Part shown: positions 49,956 through 61,417 of the stretch, piece after piece
Layout: each line of letters begins with the position of its first letter
Numbering within the stretch: the stretch's first letter is position 1
Assembly: GCF_010093535.1 (NCBI RefSeq)
Contig: NW_022985165.1
Location: forward strand, 1,397,582-1,461,581
Direction of reading: 5' to 3'
From: Lindgomyces ingoldianus
Taxonomy: Eukaryota; Ascomycota; Dothideomycetes; Pleosporales; Lindgomycetaceae
DNA: 64,000 bases
Made by a program: the position numbers and the translations under genes
Notes under the pieces: generated by a model
Databases searched by the model: none
What the model was told of the DNA's origin: nothing
What the model saw: the letters and a program-made list of their open reading frames with translations, nothing else

Positions 49956-50273
49956 TGTTACAGTATCCTCTCTAGATTCTAGACATAACTATATTAGACA
50001 TGTACTAGAGTATTATTAGTGCATGTTTAACATAAATATAACATAACATAGACATAAACTTAAGTATAAACTGCCTTAACACTAACTAAACCTAAAATAG
50101 GCTTAATTTATACTTAAAGTGCTTAGACTTTTAAGCTAAGTATTTAATTACTAATTTTTTTCTAAACTTTCCTGTTTCTCACACAACGTCTTGTACCTAC
50201 TATAATACCTCACATAGTAATTAAACTAGACCTCTGTGAAGCTCTATAACCTTACTCGTGTACAATCGTGACA
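49956..50273 (+). repeat. Element B 3' LTR (318 bp)
   Basis: TGTTACAGTATCC...CGTGACA. Mutated at its 5' side and largely intact in its last ~60 bp, the mirror image of the 5' LTR. Confidence 0.94.
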
Positions 50274-50280
50274 CAAACAT

Positions 50281-50744
50281 ATATAAGGTAAAACTTACTC
50301 TTACTATTAGCACTAATTTTTTAGGCTAAGAGGTCCTAGCTTCTAGTCTAAACTTTACTTTAAAAATTACTAATAAAGTTAGTATTAGATTATAACTAAC
50401 AGTTATCTAGTGTTGTTATAGCAGTAATAAACACAATTAGCTATGTTTAAGGAAAGTAGAGAGTGTTAGCGCTGTTTTTAATTAGATTTTAACCTAAAAC
50501 ATGTAGATAAAGTAAGAATCTGTACCTGTTGCGTCCTTAGCAGATAGGGATTAGCTAGTAAGGTAGAACAGCAAGAGGAGAAAGGAAGCTAGGTTAGTTA
50601 GATTGTTTATTGTGGGGACTGTGCGCATAAGCGAGCTGTTACGTAATCCTTCCTAATCAGGACTAGCCACCTTCTTCCTGGAAAGGAAGGCTAATCTGCT
50701 CGTCATGCCGTACTGGGCAAAGCCTATCCAACCTTACAGCAATA
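50281..50744. other. Continuation of the RIP-damaged host frame, then intact upstream sequence of the 50745 gene
   Basis: To about 50610 the sequence is AT-rich and continues the unidentified minus-strand relic interrupted by E and B. From about 50620 composition returns to normal; this is presumably the promoter region of the following gene. No clear TATA box was identified. Confidence 0.4.
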
Positions 50745-52163
50745 ATGGCACAAGATAGTGAGCACTCGGACACGACTGTTTTCATGCCTCATGGTAGGCT
50801 TGGAGGCCTTTCGGAATATTTTGACTGTATTCCCCATTATTTATTCCGCACCTCTTCACCTCGATCTAGCGGCACCACTACCAAGACTTTTATCGCATCG
50901 GCTGCGGTAAAGCATCACTTAGATCAGAGTGATATCTTAGGTCGATACTGGGAAGAAGCTGTCGAGATGCTTAAGAGTCATTTGTTATGGCAGAATCATA
51001 CGGACGATAACTTGATGTCATGGACGAACTCGTTTCTCTTTGCGGCCCAACATGCTATACGTCGAGAGGCAACTGATCGGCCAGCTTCCACACCAGAGTC
51101 AATATACATTTCAATTCTGGATACTCGAAAAGTCCCTCGAGGAACATTCCTACCCGCTGTCGCTTTACTTCAAGCGTACAACATCGAAAGTACGGGCAAA
51201 TTACGACACGATTACTACTACGGCGAATATGTGTCACAGGGCAGGCTATCCAGTGACACGATTATAACTACTACGCTGGACAAGTTAATTGCGTATGGTT
51301 TGTACAGGTTATATCCTCCATTTGCCGAAGTTTCGGAGAGAAGCCGGCTCTGCCTCCGTGTTCTTCAGCTCCGCGAAACATTTACGGATACACCAAAAGA
51401 ACCAACTAATGAAGAAATTAAGATTGCAGAGACGATTTCCGTCGGCTGTTTTCTCCATATTGACATTCGTCCTGTAATTATGATGACCCTGTTGTCCCTT
51501 AAACCTCGATACCGCTTGGAGCCTAGGATTCTGGAGGCCTTCAAGGACAATTGCTGGGGTAAGAAGCGGTCCTAGCTCTCAGATTCTCACCCTGATGATT
51601 AATAGGGACTTTCGTGTCAGATCGTAGCCTTGAATGCTATAGGACAACGTCAGAACATGTTCCCGAACATAGGCAATTTACCGACATGATGCATGACGTC
51701 CACGCTCATACACAACGCGAAAGACAAATCGAGCGTGCCACTCGTGATGCAGCCAAACCACCGAAGGAAATCTTTGACCTTACGAATTTCCTGGATCAGT
51801 TACATCGTAAGAATTCTTAAGTGAGAATTTACAAAACAGTAGCTGACCATAGAAGTGACGCGCGATCGATTCGACGCAGATCAATCTGGTTCCAATACCT
51901 CAATTATGTCGGAGCGAGTAGATGATGAAGAGACGTACCAGAAGGATATGCAGGATGTCAATACTGGTATCACAATTAAGAAGATCCTACCACCTTCTCC
52001 AAAGACAATGATGATTGAGATGATGGAAGAGGAAGAAGAGGAACAGCAAAGAGCTTTAGACCAAATCGAAGATTGCTATGAAGAGACCAGACCTTGGTTA
52101 GTTAACCCTGTTGGTACGTACAACTGCTTACTATGGCAGTCCCGAATGTGCCGGGCGTATTAG
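50745..52163 (+). CDS. DUF7587-like fungal protein, three exons; possible ADP-ribosyltransferase-like fold
   Basis: Exon 1 is 50745-51558. Intron 51559-51605 (GTAAGA...TTAATAG, 47 nt). Exon 2 is 51606-51806. Intron 51807-51852 (GTAAGA...GCTGAC...TAG, 46 nt). Exon 3 is 51853-52163. Phases match at both junctions, giving about 440 residues and no RIP stops. The N-terminal domain (residues 25-170) has IPHYLFRTSSPRSSGTT, SWTNSFLFAAQHAI and YYYGEYVSQGRLSSDTI, the pattern I associate with the fungal DUF7587 family. R35, S92-x-T94 and E161 are placed as in the R-S-E triad of ADP-ribosyltransferases; this is inference from motif order only. The C-terminus is acidic (EMMEEEEEEQQRA). A GTACGT at 52114 might start a further intron, so the last ~16 residues are uncertain. 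No signal peptide is visible. Confidence 0.65.
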
Positions 52164-52317
52164 CGAGACTTGTTTTCGCAGAAACCATTTCAACTGGTGC
52201 ACGGCGCACAAACGTATGATAGATGAGGATGCGGTGTGCCCTCAGAATCCCTCAGACGACGCCCCGCCTTATGTGATGCGGTGCATAGCGGTATATTGCG
52301 GTCGGCCTATCCCGTAA
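52111..52317 (+). CDS. Possible Cys-rich terminal exon or small ORF
   Basis: Overlaps the end of the preceding gene in another frame. Reads SPECAGRISETCFRRNHFNW, then CTAHKRM, CPQNP and RCIAVYCGRPIP, with six Cys and His residues spaced like a small zinc-binding domain. It could be the true last exon of the 50745 gene, but no acceptor gives the right phase after the GTACGT donor at 52114 with a normal intron length. It may instead be chance coding. No named domain is assigned. Confidence 0.3.
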   Translation: MVRTTAYYGSPECAGRISETCFRRNHFNWCTAHKRMIDEDAVCPQNPSDDAPPYVMRCIAVYCGRPIP

Positions 52318-53561
52318 CCTACTAAACAGTACCCAGCTCTAACTATATCCCAGATAAGACCGAAGAGGAGGCATACTGGGCCGAGGTTGAAGAGAACGCA
52401 ATGATAGGGGGTGCAGGATTTCGAGAGCCGGGAGAGCCTTATATCCATTAGTGATGAGGTTGACCTATAGGCGATGAAGTTGGGGAAGACTTGTCCTCGG
52501 TGCGACGACCATGGAGAAGAATAAGGGTAAGAAGCGCAAATGTGCTAATGTTACGCAAGAGGCAGAGGAAGTCACAGTGCAGACAAGCGAAGTACATATT
52601 GCGGATGAGAGTGCACCACCACCATATAGCGCCCCGGTGGCACGCGTGTACTGGCGGAGGCTGGCTTGCTCGCGGGATAATTGGGGGTTGGAGACTTGCA
52701 CCGTACAAAGACTGAAATCCGCATATCGTCCCTGCCGCCCCAGCGTCGCGCCCGCCGTCCTGCGCTGCTGTTGAGATACGCTGCCAGGCTCATGCCTTTC
52801 GATGATCTTTTCGGCTTGCGTTGCCATTGTGTCAAGCTCGCGATCGGTGCCGCAGCTGTCTACTGCATCGTAGTGCCAGGATCGTCGGCGGTATCGCTGG
52901 CGGAGGGCGACGGAGGGCGACGAAGGGTGACGGAGGCTCTCTACGTAGTCTATCGCACGCTGAGAGTGCTCATAGCAGCACACCGCTTGTAGGAGAGCGT
53001 CAAAGAGCGCGTGGTGTACGAGGGTTGATGGAGGACGCGGGTGTTGGTGCTCGCTGTGCTTGCAGTGCTTCCGGCACAGCATTCCTGGCCTGCTGATGTA
53101 AGGATATAGCCACGAGCCACCTAGCCACATATTATCTAATGAATATATGGCGTATTGAAAGGATGCGGAATTATTTCGGCGAGGGTTGGTGGTCGCTTTG
53201 ATTGGATAGCTTTCGTCCGAGGTACCGAGAGGGGTGGCGAACCCTCATGAAATGCTTGCTACTCGCAGCCTTAGGCTAAATAATTCTCCTTACCGATACT
53301 ATTCGAGTCTTAGGCCTAGCTGCAGGCCCTCGATGAATCGTGAGAGCAGCAGATTCATTATGGCGGATCTCTTAGGAGCACCGCTCGTTTTCGCCATGTA
53401 AACGAGCCTGTGTAAGTTATGTAGTAAGGCATGAACGTAAAGGTAATTTTTATTTTTAATGCGTGCAAGATATAAAGAAGTAGCCGTAGTATAGGACACT
53501 ATAAAAATAGTATGTTATTTAAGAGGTGTGCGGACTACCTTTAGCTTCATAGTTAAAGTAC
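52318..53561. other. GC-richer stretch with overlapping ORFs but no supported gene
   Basis: Several mutually overlapping ORFs on both strands (largest 52465-53130 minus, 221 codons) show no recognisable domain and look like compositional artefacts. A short 10-bp minisatellite (CGGAGGGCGA, about 3.5 units) lies at 52901-52936. From about 53400 the sequence becomes AT-rich. Confidence 0.4.
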
Positions 53562-53611
53562 CGATTTTTTCCCGTTACGGTGGTTGTTCCGTTACGGTTG
53601 GATGGACGTTA
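53562..53611 (-). repeat. Pogo-type transposon terminus, opposite orientation to 13941
   Basis: On the minus strand it reads TAACGTCCATCC, then two ~18-bp subrepeats (CCAACCGTAACGGAACAA, CCACCGTAACGGGAAAAA). It resembles the 13941-13990 terminus at roughly four of five positions. No transposase lies immediately inside it. Confidence 0.5.
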
Positions 53612-53639
53612 TTCTAATTACAAGCTAAGTCCCTATAAA

Positions 53640-54302
53640 GAGTCCCTCTTGTAGCGCTTGTAGCTCTTGCACTGCAGATTTTAATCCTTAAGATTAAGCG
53701 TCAAAGACTCCTTTTAAACGTATAGCAACAGACAAATTCGCCTCAGATTCCTCTTGTAGTCTCTAGTTTACTTCTTTTAGATGCTCTAGTTCTTTTTCTG
53801 CGTGCTGTTAGCGTTCTAGTTTAACTAATACCTATGTTCTTATTTCCTCTATTGCGTAACTTAAGAGGGTGTTCTCTTCTTATAGTTAATTAATTAGAGC
53901 ACTAAAACTAATGTCTGTTTTACTAATAGTTAACACTACAGCGCTGTCTAACATACCTAAGGAGTTAGCAGAGTTTCCTTGTTTTACTAGAATAGCCTTA
54001 AAAGTCTTTCTAACGCTATTGCATAGCTTTTTATATGCGTTAATAGAATAATTACTTATGTTTTTTAAGAACAAGTGTTTTTTCTTAGAGAAAAATCTCT
54101 AAGCGTACAGATTGTCTAGGCTTAGAAGGAGACAAACCTAAGCTAGCTTTACAACAATACTAAGTCTACTTTCTAGAACTTATTAGCTTCCCTAAATACA
54201 GGAGCTAGTTTGTATTACGTATATGTGTTAATAGTTCCTTACAGCACTTTATCCTCTACTCTTGTTGTTCTAGATTGCTTACGCGAATTAGAGCCATAGA
54301 TT
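53640..54302 (-). pseudogene. RIP-damaged relic, charged coiled-coil protein, family unknown
   Basis: On the minus strand an AT-rich frame reads KNISNYSINAYKKLCNSVRK, TFKAILVKQGNSANSLGMLD and SAVVLTISKTDISFSALIN, then AEKELEHLKEVN.RLQEESE with stops where Gln would fit. This suggests a helical protein with a coiled-coil C-terminus, but I do not recognise it. It is the target into which the copia LTR at 54303 inserted. The sequence resumes at 62285. Confidence 0.3.
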
Positions 54303-54448
54303 TGTCAGATTGAAGCACTGTTTCTGGGCTTCCTGAGATGAATGATGGGTTTGGATGTGATGTATGGGATGATGATTGATTGTATTGATTTATCGATCCT
54401 TTTTCTGCTCTACTCGTGTTGCTCGGCTTTTTGTTTTGCCGATCCGAG

Positions 54449-55016
54449 TGTTACGGCCAACAGACAGACCGTAATGACCCAACTGGCTGTCCCACACAGC
54501 CAGAACGATGTCGGATGGAAAACCCTTAGCCCCGTGCTGAACNNNNNNNNNNAATAGGGACTAAGGCACTGCAGGCAATGCAGGCATTGCAGGCGGATGC
54601 AGGCAATGCATGCAACACCTGCAACGCATGCAAGCGCATGCAAACTCTATGTATATAGTCTTAATCACAACTATAGTTAGAAGGTTGTAATTACTATTTA
54701 GTTTATAACAGGACTACTCCTCTTATCCTCTCTTAAACTAAGCAAAGCTGTGACCCCCTCCCTAGAGGACACTACTGCCTTGTATATCTTGCACTATATA
54801 TACCTCCATTCCTATCCCTACAGATCAGGTTTACTAGCTTACTATACAGCTGCTAGGTTAAACCACAAGCCTGCCTATCCTCTATCCTGCACTACCCTGT
54901 ACTCTGCTTAACAGACTGTACACCTAATCTAGCTAAGTCCTACCCTTTTTGTTAACACCCTAATATAGGCTAACGTACTCTAAAAATACTATTTTATTAG
55001 AGTAAGGATTATAACA
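54449..55016 (+). repeat. Element C 5' LTR, with a mis-sized 10-N gap
   Basis: Identical to the 3' LTR up to the gap at 54543-54552. RIP-type transitions begin about 54640. The assembled length (568 bp) is 60 bp short of the 3' LTR. Confidence 0.93.
54543..54552. other. Assembly gap (10 N) inside the element C 5' LTR
   Basis: Alignment to the 3' LTR shows 70 bp between the flanking bases, so the true gap is about 70 bp. Confidence 0.9.
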
Positions 55017-55065
55017 GTAATCACTACCCCTGCAAAGTATAGCTACTACCACCTTAGACATCGGC

Positions 55066-58000
55066 ATGACAGGTGCTTCGGCCGCTAGCACTGGCTAGAC
55101 CCCCACAGCAACTAAGGAAGCGCAGAATTAGCAAATACTCTACCTATAGAACAAGCTTAAACAGCTTAAACAACACCTCTAGCTTTAAGCACAGCAAGGA
55201 CCCTCTAATATTTACTAAATCTAAGCCCTACAGCTAGAAGTAGCTAACCTTAGAAACATTACTTAAGAAAAAACTAGTACTAAATCTAAAAAGACCCTAC
55301 GCTTAGCCCCTCCTAAAGCATTTAACAGCTCTGCTAAAGACCTAAAACCTTTCTTTACTAGATGCCACCTTTACATGTAATATAATAAAGGCGCCTTTAG
55401 AACAAATAAGAAAATAATTTCTTAAATAAGCCTACACTTAGAAGAATTACCTGCTATCTAGTTCTAACTTTACACTAATAATTAGATAAACTATAAGACA
55501 AGTAGTAAACTATTACTACTAGAAACATAAAAGATCTTTACTAACATTAACTTATTTAAAGCAGCCTTAACTATAATTTATAGGCTAGTTAATAAAAAAA
55601 AAAAAGTAGTTAATAGAATAGACACTCTCTAACAAGGCAACAGCTCTGTCTAACAATACGCAGCCTGCTTTAGGGAACTGCTAGCTATTTGCAGATAGAC
55701 AGACAAGAAAGCTATAAAATAGATGTTTTATAAAGGGCTCTTAGACACTATTAAAGATAAATTTATTTATACTAAAAAGCCTAAGAACTTTAAAGATTAC
55801 ATTAAGAAAGCACTTACTTATAATAAAAAACACGCTAAACACTGTAACAAGAAAAAAAAAAGCTAGACAACTAGAAAACCTAACTAGTTCTAGAAAAAAA
55901 AAGAAGCTTTATAGGTTAACACTAAACTTATAGACCTTAGTTACACTAAACACACGCGTAGCTTCTCTAAGAAAAAAAGTAATACCTCTAGAAGTGTAAG
56001 GCCACCTCTAAATAAGGAATAAAAAAAATAGCTTAAAAAGAAAGCATGCCTTAACTGCAGAAAGGTAGGCTACTTTTATTAAAAATGCCTAGACTCTAAA
56101 TAACTAGAGAATAAAGATAGTAGACTAACTATAAAAGTAATGCATATAAAATAAGGCCTAACAGAGTAAGAGATCCTAGACTAGCTAGATAAACGCCTCT
56201 ATTAGTAATGTAGAAATAACTATAAATCTAAAAAATGCCTAATAAAATACTAAGAAGTTAAGGTATAAGACACTAATAAAGTCTTTAGAGCACTAAAATA
56301 AGCTGCTACTTATAAAAAATAGTAAGGCTACACCTAAGCTGCAACATATATTGTAAATGTTAAAAAAAGAGAAGAAAAGTTTCTTTTAAGACAACTAATA
56401 ACTAAAATCTTAGCCTAAGAACTAAAATATTAATTTACTTATAAAGACTACTAAAAATGTAGCAACACACACTGTTAAAAAAACTATAAAAAATTAATGT
56501 ATAAAGTACACCTTAACAACAACGCTAAAACTTATAGTGTACTAAAAAAAATTGCTAAGACACATTACATAGTTATAAATAAAGAAGAATAATAGAAAAT
56601 GTTTAAAAAAATCTTTAACAAAGGGGAAGGCTTTAACTAGTAATGCACGCTACTAACAACACCTAAACTATGCTAAAAAAGAATAAACACGCCCCCCCCT
56701 GCGTTAGCTATTACCTGCAAGGACCTAGAAACCTAACAGGACAAAGGATACTATATTCCCTATAAAAGTAAGCAACACAATAAATTCTAATGTACCTACT
56801 AAAGCTACCTGTTATAAATTATTAGAACTAAGAAATACCCTAGATAGACTTAGGTTTAACTAATACTAGTACAAAACAACCTTAGAGAATGCCTCTATAC
56901 CTAGTACTTTTGCAGTAATAAGTACTGCATTAAACACTAGCTAACTAAACACAAGGCTAGCTAGTAGCTACATAGAACACAGGAAAGCATACTAGAAACT
57001 AATACACTAACAGGCATAACATCTACCTGCAAAATGCCACACTGCCTCTATTGTAGAAACAGTATAGACTATAAACAGAAACTATAGACAGAATGTAATA
57101 ACAAAGCAGTATGCGTGTTCTACTATTTCTAATAAAGAGCACACTAACAAAATAATTAGACACTACATTACTATAAGATAAAAGATGCCTAATGCACTGC
57201 AACAGAATGTATAATACTAGGACACTAAGAATATAAAATATAACTAGATTAAATAGCAGAATATAAGGACACAGCAAAAACTATTAAAGAAGATAATAAA
57301 ATAAATTACAAAGAAACACTCTATAAACTCTGCGTTCTTATTGCAGTAGAATAAGGACTAAGATAAAGCCTAACAACTAAAATTACCCTTACATAACTAG
57401 GCTAAAGATAGGAAGAACTTGCCTTAATTAACAGCAGATGCACGTTTATAGTAATTAACTTAAAATAGGTTAAACAAGAAAACATACTCTTCTAAAGTAA
57501 AAAAAATCCTTTTAAAGTATTTCTAGCTAACGCCTTATTAATAAAGTATAGAGTAGGACAAATCTAACTTAAAATAAAAGAACTTATTACTAAAGCTAAG
57601 GGAACTAAGGACTAGATATCCTTTAACATACTGCTACTTAGAGGCAAATACTAAGCAATACTTAGCTATAATTAGCTTTACAAGTATAACCTAGTAATTA
57701 ACTAGTAAACTATGTCCCTAACTAACAGAAACAGCGTAGAAACAGTGCAATTAGCATCCTGCGCAAACCTTAAAAACACCTACTAGTAAAAGCTAAAAAT
57801 ATTTCCCTACTAAAAGCCTAAAGCCTAGGTAGTCTGCTTAATAAAAAAAGAACTAGAGGAAATCTTTTTTAAAGAATTTAAGAAAGAATAAGACTTTAAT
57901 TAGGTTAGAATCTACTAACTAGCCTAGGAAACAAACAAAATACTAAAAGAATATAGAGACTACAAGGATATGTTTAAGACCCTAGAAGACCTAGAAGAAC

Positions 58001-60720
58001 TGCCACTACACTAGCCTTAGGACTATGCTATAAATCTTAAACTAGACTTATAATTAAAAACCTACAAACTACAACCCCTAACAAAAGCCTAAAAGGACGC
58101 TCTATAGGAGTACGTAGATAGAATGCTAGCTTAAGGACACATTTAGGAAAGCAATAGCTTAGTAGCATTAGCAGTTACCTTTGCAAAAAAGAAGAATAGC
58201 AAAGTATAAGTATGTTAGGACTACTAAACCTTAAATAATAATACTATAAAAAACTAATACTTTTTACTAATTATCTAGGACATTATAAACTAACTTAAGA
58301 GAACTAAGCACTTTACTAAGTTTAATGTCTAGAATAGATTTAATAAAATAAGAATTAAAAAAGAACATAAATAGATAACAGCTTTTTAAACCCTAAAAGG
58401 ACTATATAAACTTCTTATTATGCTATTTAGACTAACTAACACTCTAGCAACCTTCTAACAAGTTATTAACACTACACTTAACCCCTATCTAGATGTATTT
58501 GTACTTATGTATCTAAATAACGTTCTAATATATACTAAAAGAGATAGAACAGACTACATATCTAAAGTAAAACTTGTACTTAACTAACTCTAATAATACA
58601 GGCTTCACCTATAACTAGAAAAATGTAAATTTAATGTATAAAAAACTAAATACTTAGAATTTATTATTAACAGGGAGGAAATAAAAATAGACTTTACTAA
58701 AGTAAATAAGGTACTTAACTAGCTAACACTAACTACTATAACAGAAATTAAAGGATTTTTAGGCCTTACTGGCTACATATAAAGAATAATTAAGGATTAT
58801 TTAAAGATAGCACTCCCCCTTATAAACACTACCTTAAAGAAAAGAGCAACTTAGAAATTCTAATAGACAACAGAAATAGAGAGAGCTTTTTAAAAGCTAA
58901 AGCAAATAGTAACAAGCTATTCTGTCCTTTAGATGTATAACTCTATATTAGAAACAAAAATACACACAGACGCTTCTCTAAGAGCAGAAGGGGCAGTGCT
59001 ATTTTAAAAATAAGAAAACAGTTAATAGCATCTAGTAGCCTATTACTTAGCAAAGTTCACGCCTTTAGAACAAAAATACACTATCCTTAATAAGAAACTA
59101 AAAGCTATAGTTAACGTGTGCAGAAACTAAGAAGTTAAACTCTAAGGCCTTAGCTAGCAATTTATAATCCTTACTAACTATATAAACCTTATTACTTTTC
59201 TTACTACTAAGAAACTTTTACTAATGCATGTATAATAAGCTATAGAACTTACTTAATTTAACTTTATTATTAAACATGTAGCAAGAAGCAGCAACTAACA
59301 GGCTAACGCCTTAAGTAGGCGTGTAGACTATTTTAAAGCTAATAAAGAAAATTTAGAAGAATTTGCAATTTTTAAAAAAACCTTAGAAGGACTAGTCTAT
59401 AGAGGACCTAACTAAGAGGAACTGCTATGTTCTCTAATAATAGTTAAACAAGGATAGAAAAACCTAATAAGAGAATACTATAAGGCCTCTATGTTTAGAC
59501 ACCCTAGAATTAGATTACTACAAAAAAAATTAAAACTACTATACTTTAAAAAGTGCCCTAATTAAAACACCTATGCACTAAAGTCTTATAGGAATGTAAC
59601 ACCTGTAATAAGAACAATCCCTAACACTATAGACTCTATAGACTGCTCTAACTAATTACAGCTCTAAGCTAGCTATAGACTATAATAACAATAGATTTTA
59701 TTACTAGACTACTGCTGTTACAAGAACCTAGCACTAAAAGGTTATGTAATATAATTGCATAAGTTATTAATAAAACTACTAAGTTTATCTACTTATAGCT
59801 ATTAAAAAAAAGCATTACAGCAAAAGAATTTATGTTTAAACTAGAAAAAAATGTCTTTACTACTTATAGCTGTCTAGAGATTATTATCTCTAACTATAAT
59901 AAATTATTTACTAGTAAATTCTAGACAGCCTTAGTTAAGCACCTTAGAATTAACTACAAGCTCTTAACTGCCTACTACCTGTAAATAGATAGACAAATAG
60001 AAAAAGTAAACACAGAAGTAAAAAAGTTTTTACACAAATACGTCTTATATAAATAGATAGATTAAGTAAAATAGTTACTAATAACACAATTTGTTATTAA
60101 TACTACAGAATTAGCTACTACTAAGGAAACCCTATACAAAGCTAATTTTAGATACCTCTTATAATATAAGCTTTATAGCTTGCAACTAACTAACTTTTTA
60201 GAGGCAATAGATTGCACAACTAGACTTCTAGAACTACACTAGAAACTTACTAGAAAAAGCTAGTTAGCTTAGGAAAATATAAAAAAGGCAGCAGATTAGA
60301 AAAGGGAACTAGCACTAGAAATACACCTAAATAATTACATATATTTAGACACAAGAGACCTTAAAACACTAAGGCCCTCTAGGAAGCTAGCAGAAAAACG
60401 CATAGGACTATACTAGGTAATACAGACACGCCCTAGTATCTGTAAGCTTAAACTTCTAAAAGAAATGCAGATACACCCCTAGTTCCACATCTCTAAGCTT
60501 AAACTTACACCTAAGACTATTCCACTTGCAACCACTAGATAGAAAGAAAAAGAAAAAGAATATAAAGTAGAAAAGATCCTAGACTATAAAAAAAACAAGT
60601 ACTTAGTAAAATAGAAAGGATAGCCTACTAGCAAAAACACTTAGGAACCTATTAAAAGCCTGTTAAACGCCCCTTAGGCTCTTTGCGAATACCTAGAGTC
60701 CCTTCTAAACAAAACCACCC
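55066..60720 (+). pseudogene. Element C gag-pol relic
   Basis: The gag start ATG at 55066 (MTGASAAST) is in unmutated sequence and soon hits stops. A zinc knuckle ACLNCRKVGYFY.KC near 56050 has His changed to Tyr. Protease ALINSRCTFIVI near 57420 is DSG changed to NSR. RT YLNNVLIYT near 58510 is YLDD changed to YLNN. RNase H (IHTDASLRAEGAVLF, near 58960) keeps its Asp. Integrase fragments occupy about 59500-60180. A chromodomain-like tail (EYKVEKILDY...KYLVK) is near 60565. The organisation and sequence match element D closely, so C and D are two members of one chromovirus lineage. Dense TAA/TAG codons make it inactive. Confidence 0.88.
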
Positions 60721-61417
60721 TAGGGAAAGCTCCCTAGACTAGAAAACACTATTATTAGTTAAGACCGCAGCAGCAACAGCTAGCTGCGATGTGGGAGGTC
60801 TGCAACCCTTTAACATAGGTTAAGGAGGAGGAAGACCTGCTGCTTCTGCCTCTAGCGCTTTAAGCTTATCTAGCAATAAGAGGTCTCCTTCTAGATACTT
60901 TGCCCTTTAATCTGCTAGAACCTTTAACTGTTTCTAAACCTGTTCCTGCTAAGCCACAAAGGACTAAAGACGCCTTAAGGACTTAGCCCGCTCCTGCATC
61001 TCCCTCTCCTTTTCTTTTGTCTCTCTCTCCTCTGCCGCCTCTAGCTCCCTAAGCAGTTTTTTCTCCTCACGCTCTAAATAATCCTAGGCTGCGTTAGAAA
61101 CAAAAGCATTGCAGCAACCACCCTTCCGCACACACTCCACGCACTTGTCTGATGACAAGGACATCACGCAAGAAGAACTATAGGACTAGCAAGGACTACA
61201 GGGACGCATTTTTGTACAACAATAAGGATTAAGACAAGCAACAGTACAAAGGCGACAAGCGACAGCAGAAGTACAAGAAACCTGACAAGGCATGGTTAAA
61301 GAAGATAAGTATTGGACCAGCCTTTAAGGAGGGAAACGCACCAGCTAAAAAGAAAATCTAACGCTCGCAGCAGGAAGAACGTAACGGCGAGGACGCCGAC
61401 CGGGAGGGAAGCCTGCG

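Larger units (their letters stand above)
44988..50273 (+). mobile_element. Element B: Ty3/gypsy LTR retrotransposon, plus strand
   Basis: 5286 bp with 318-bp LTRs (44988-45305 and 49956-50273; TGTCACGG...CGTGACA) and a perfect target duplication CAAAC (44983-44987 and 50274-50278). The insertion point is three bases beyond copia E. A polypurine tract AAAAAGGGGGG lies just before the 3' LTR. Pol fragments in order: RT FCTMYINNILIYS near 47493 (YxDD now YINN), RNase H EANTLDYVVVGVL near 47945 and IYNKKLLTIVHYF near 48060, integrase IIVVINYLTKY near 48860 and IIILDRGT.FVLAF near 48985. The internal region is about 380 bp shorter than that of A. The first ~125 bp of the 5' LTR are CpG-rich and unmutated, while the rest is heavily mutated. 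Confidence 0.94.

Noticed and set aside
52465..53130. 221-codon minus-strand ORF
   Set aside because: Overlaps other open frames in GC-richer sequence, has no recognisable domain, and its codon pattern does not stand out from its neighbours.
57023..57277. 84-codon minus-strand ORF
   Set aside because: Antisense to the element C gag-pol relic in AT-rich sequence, with no domain.
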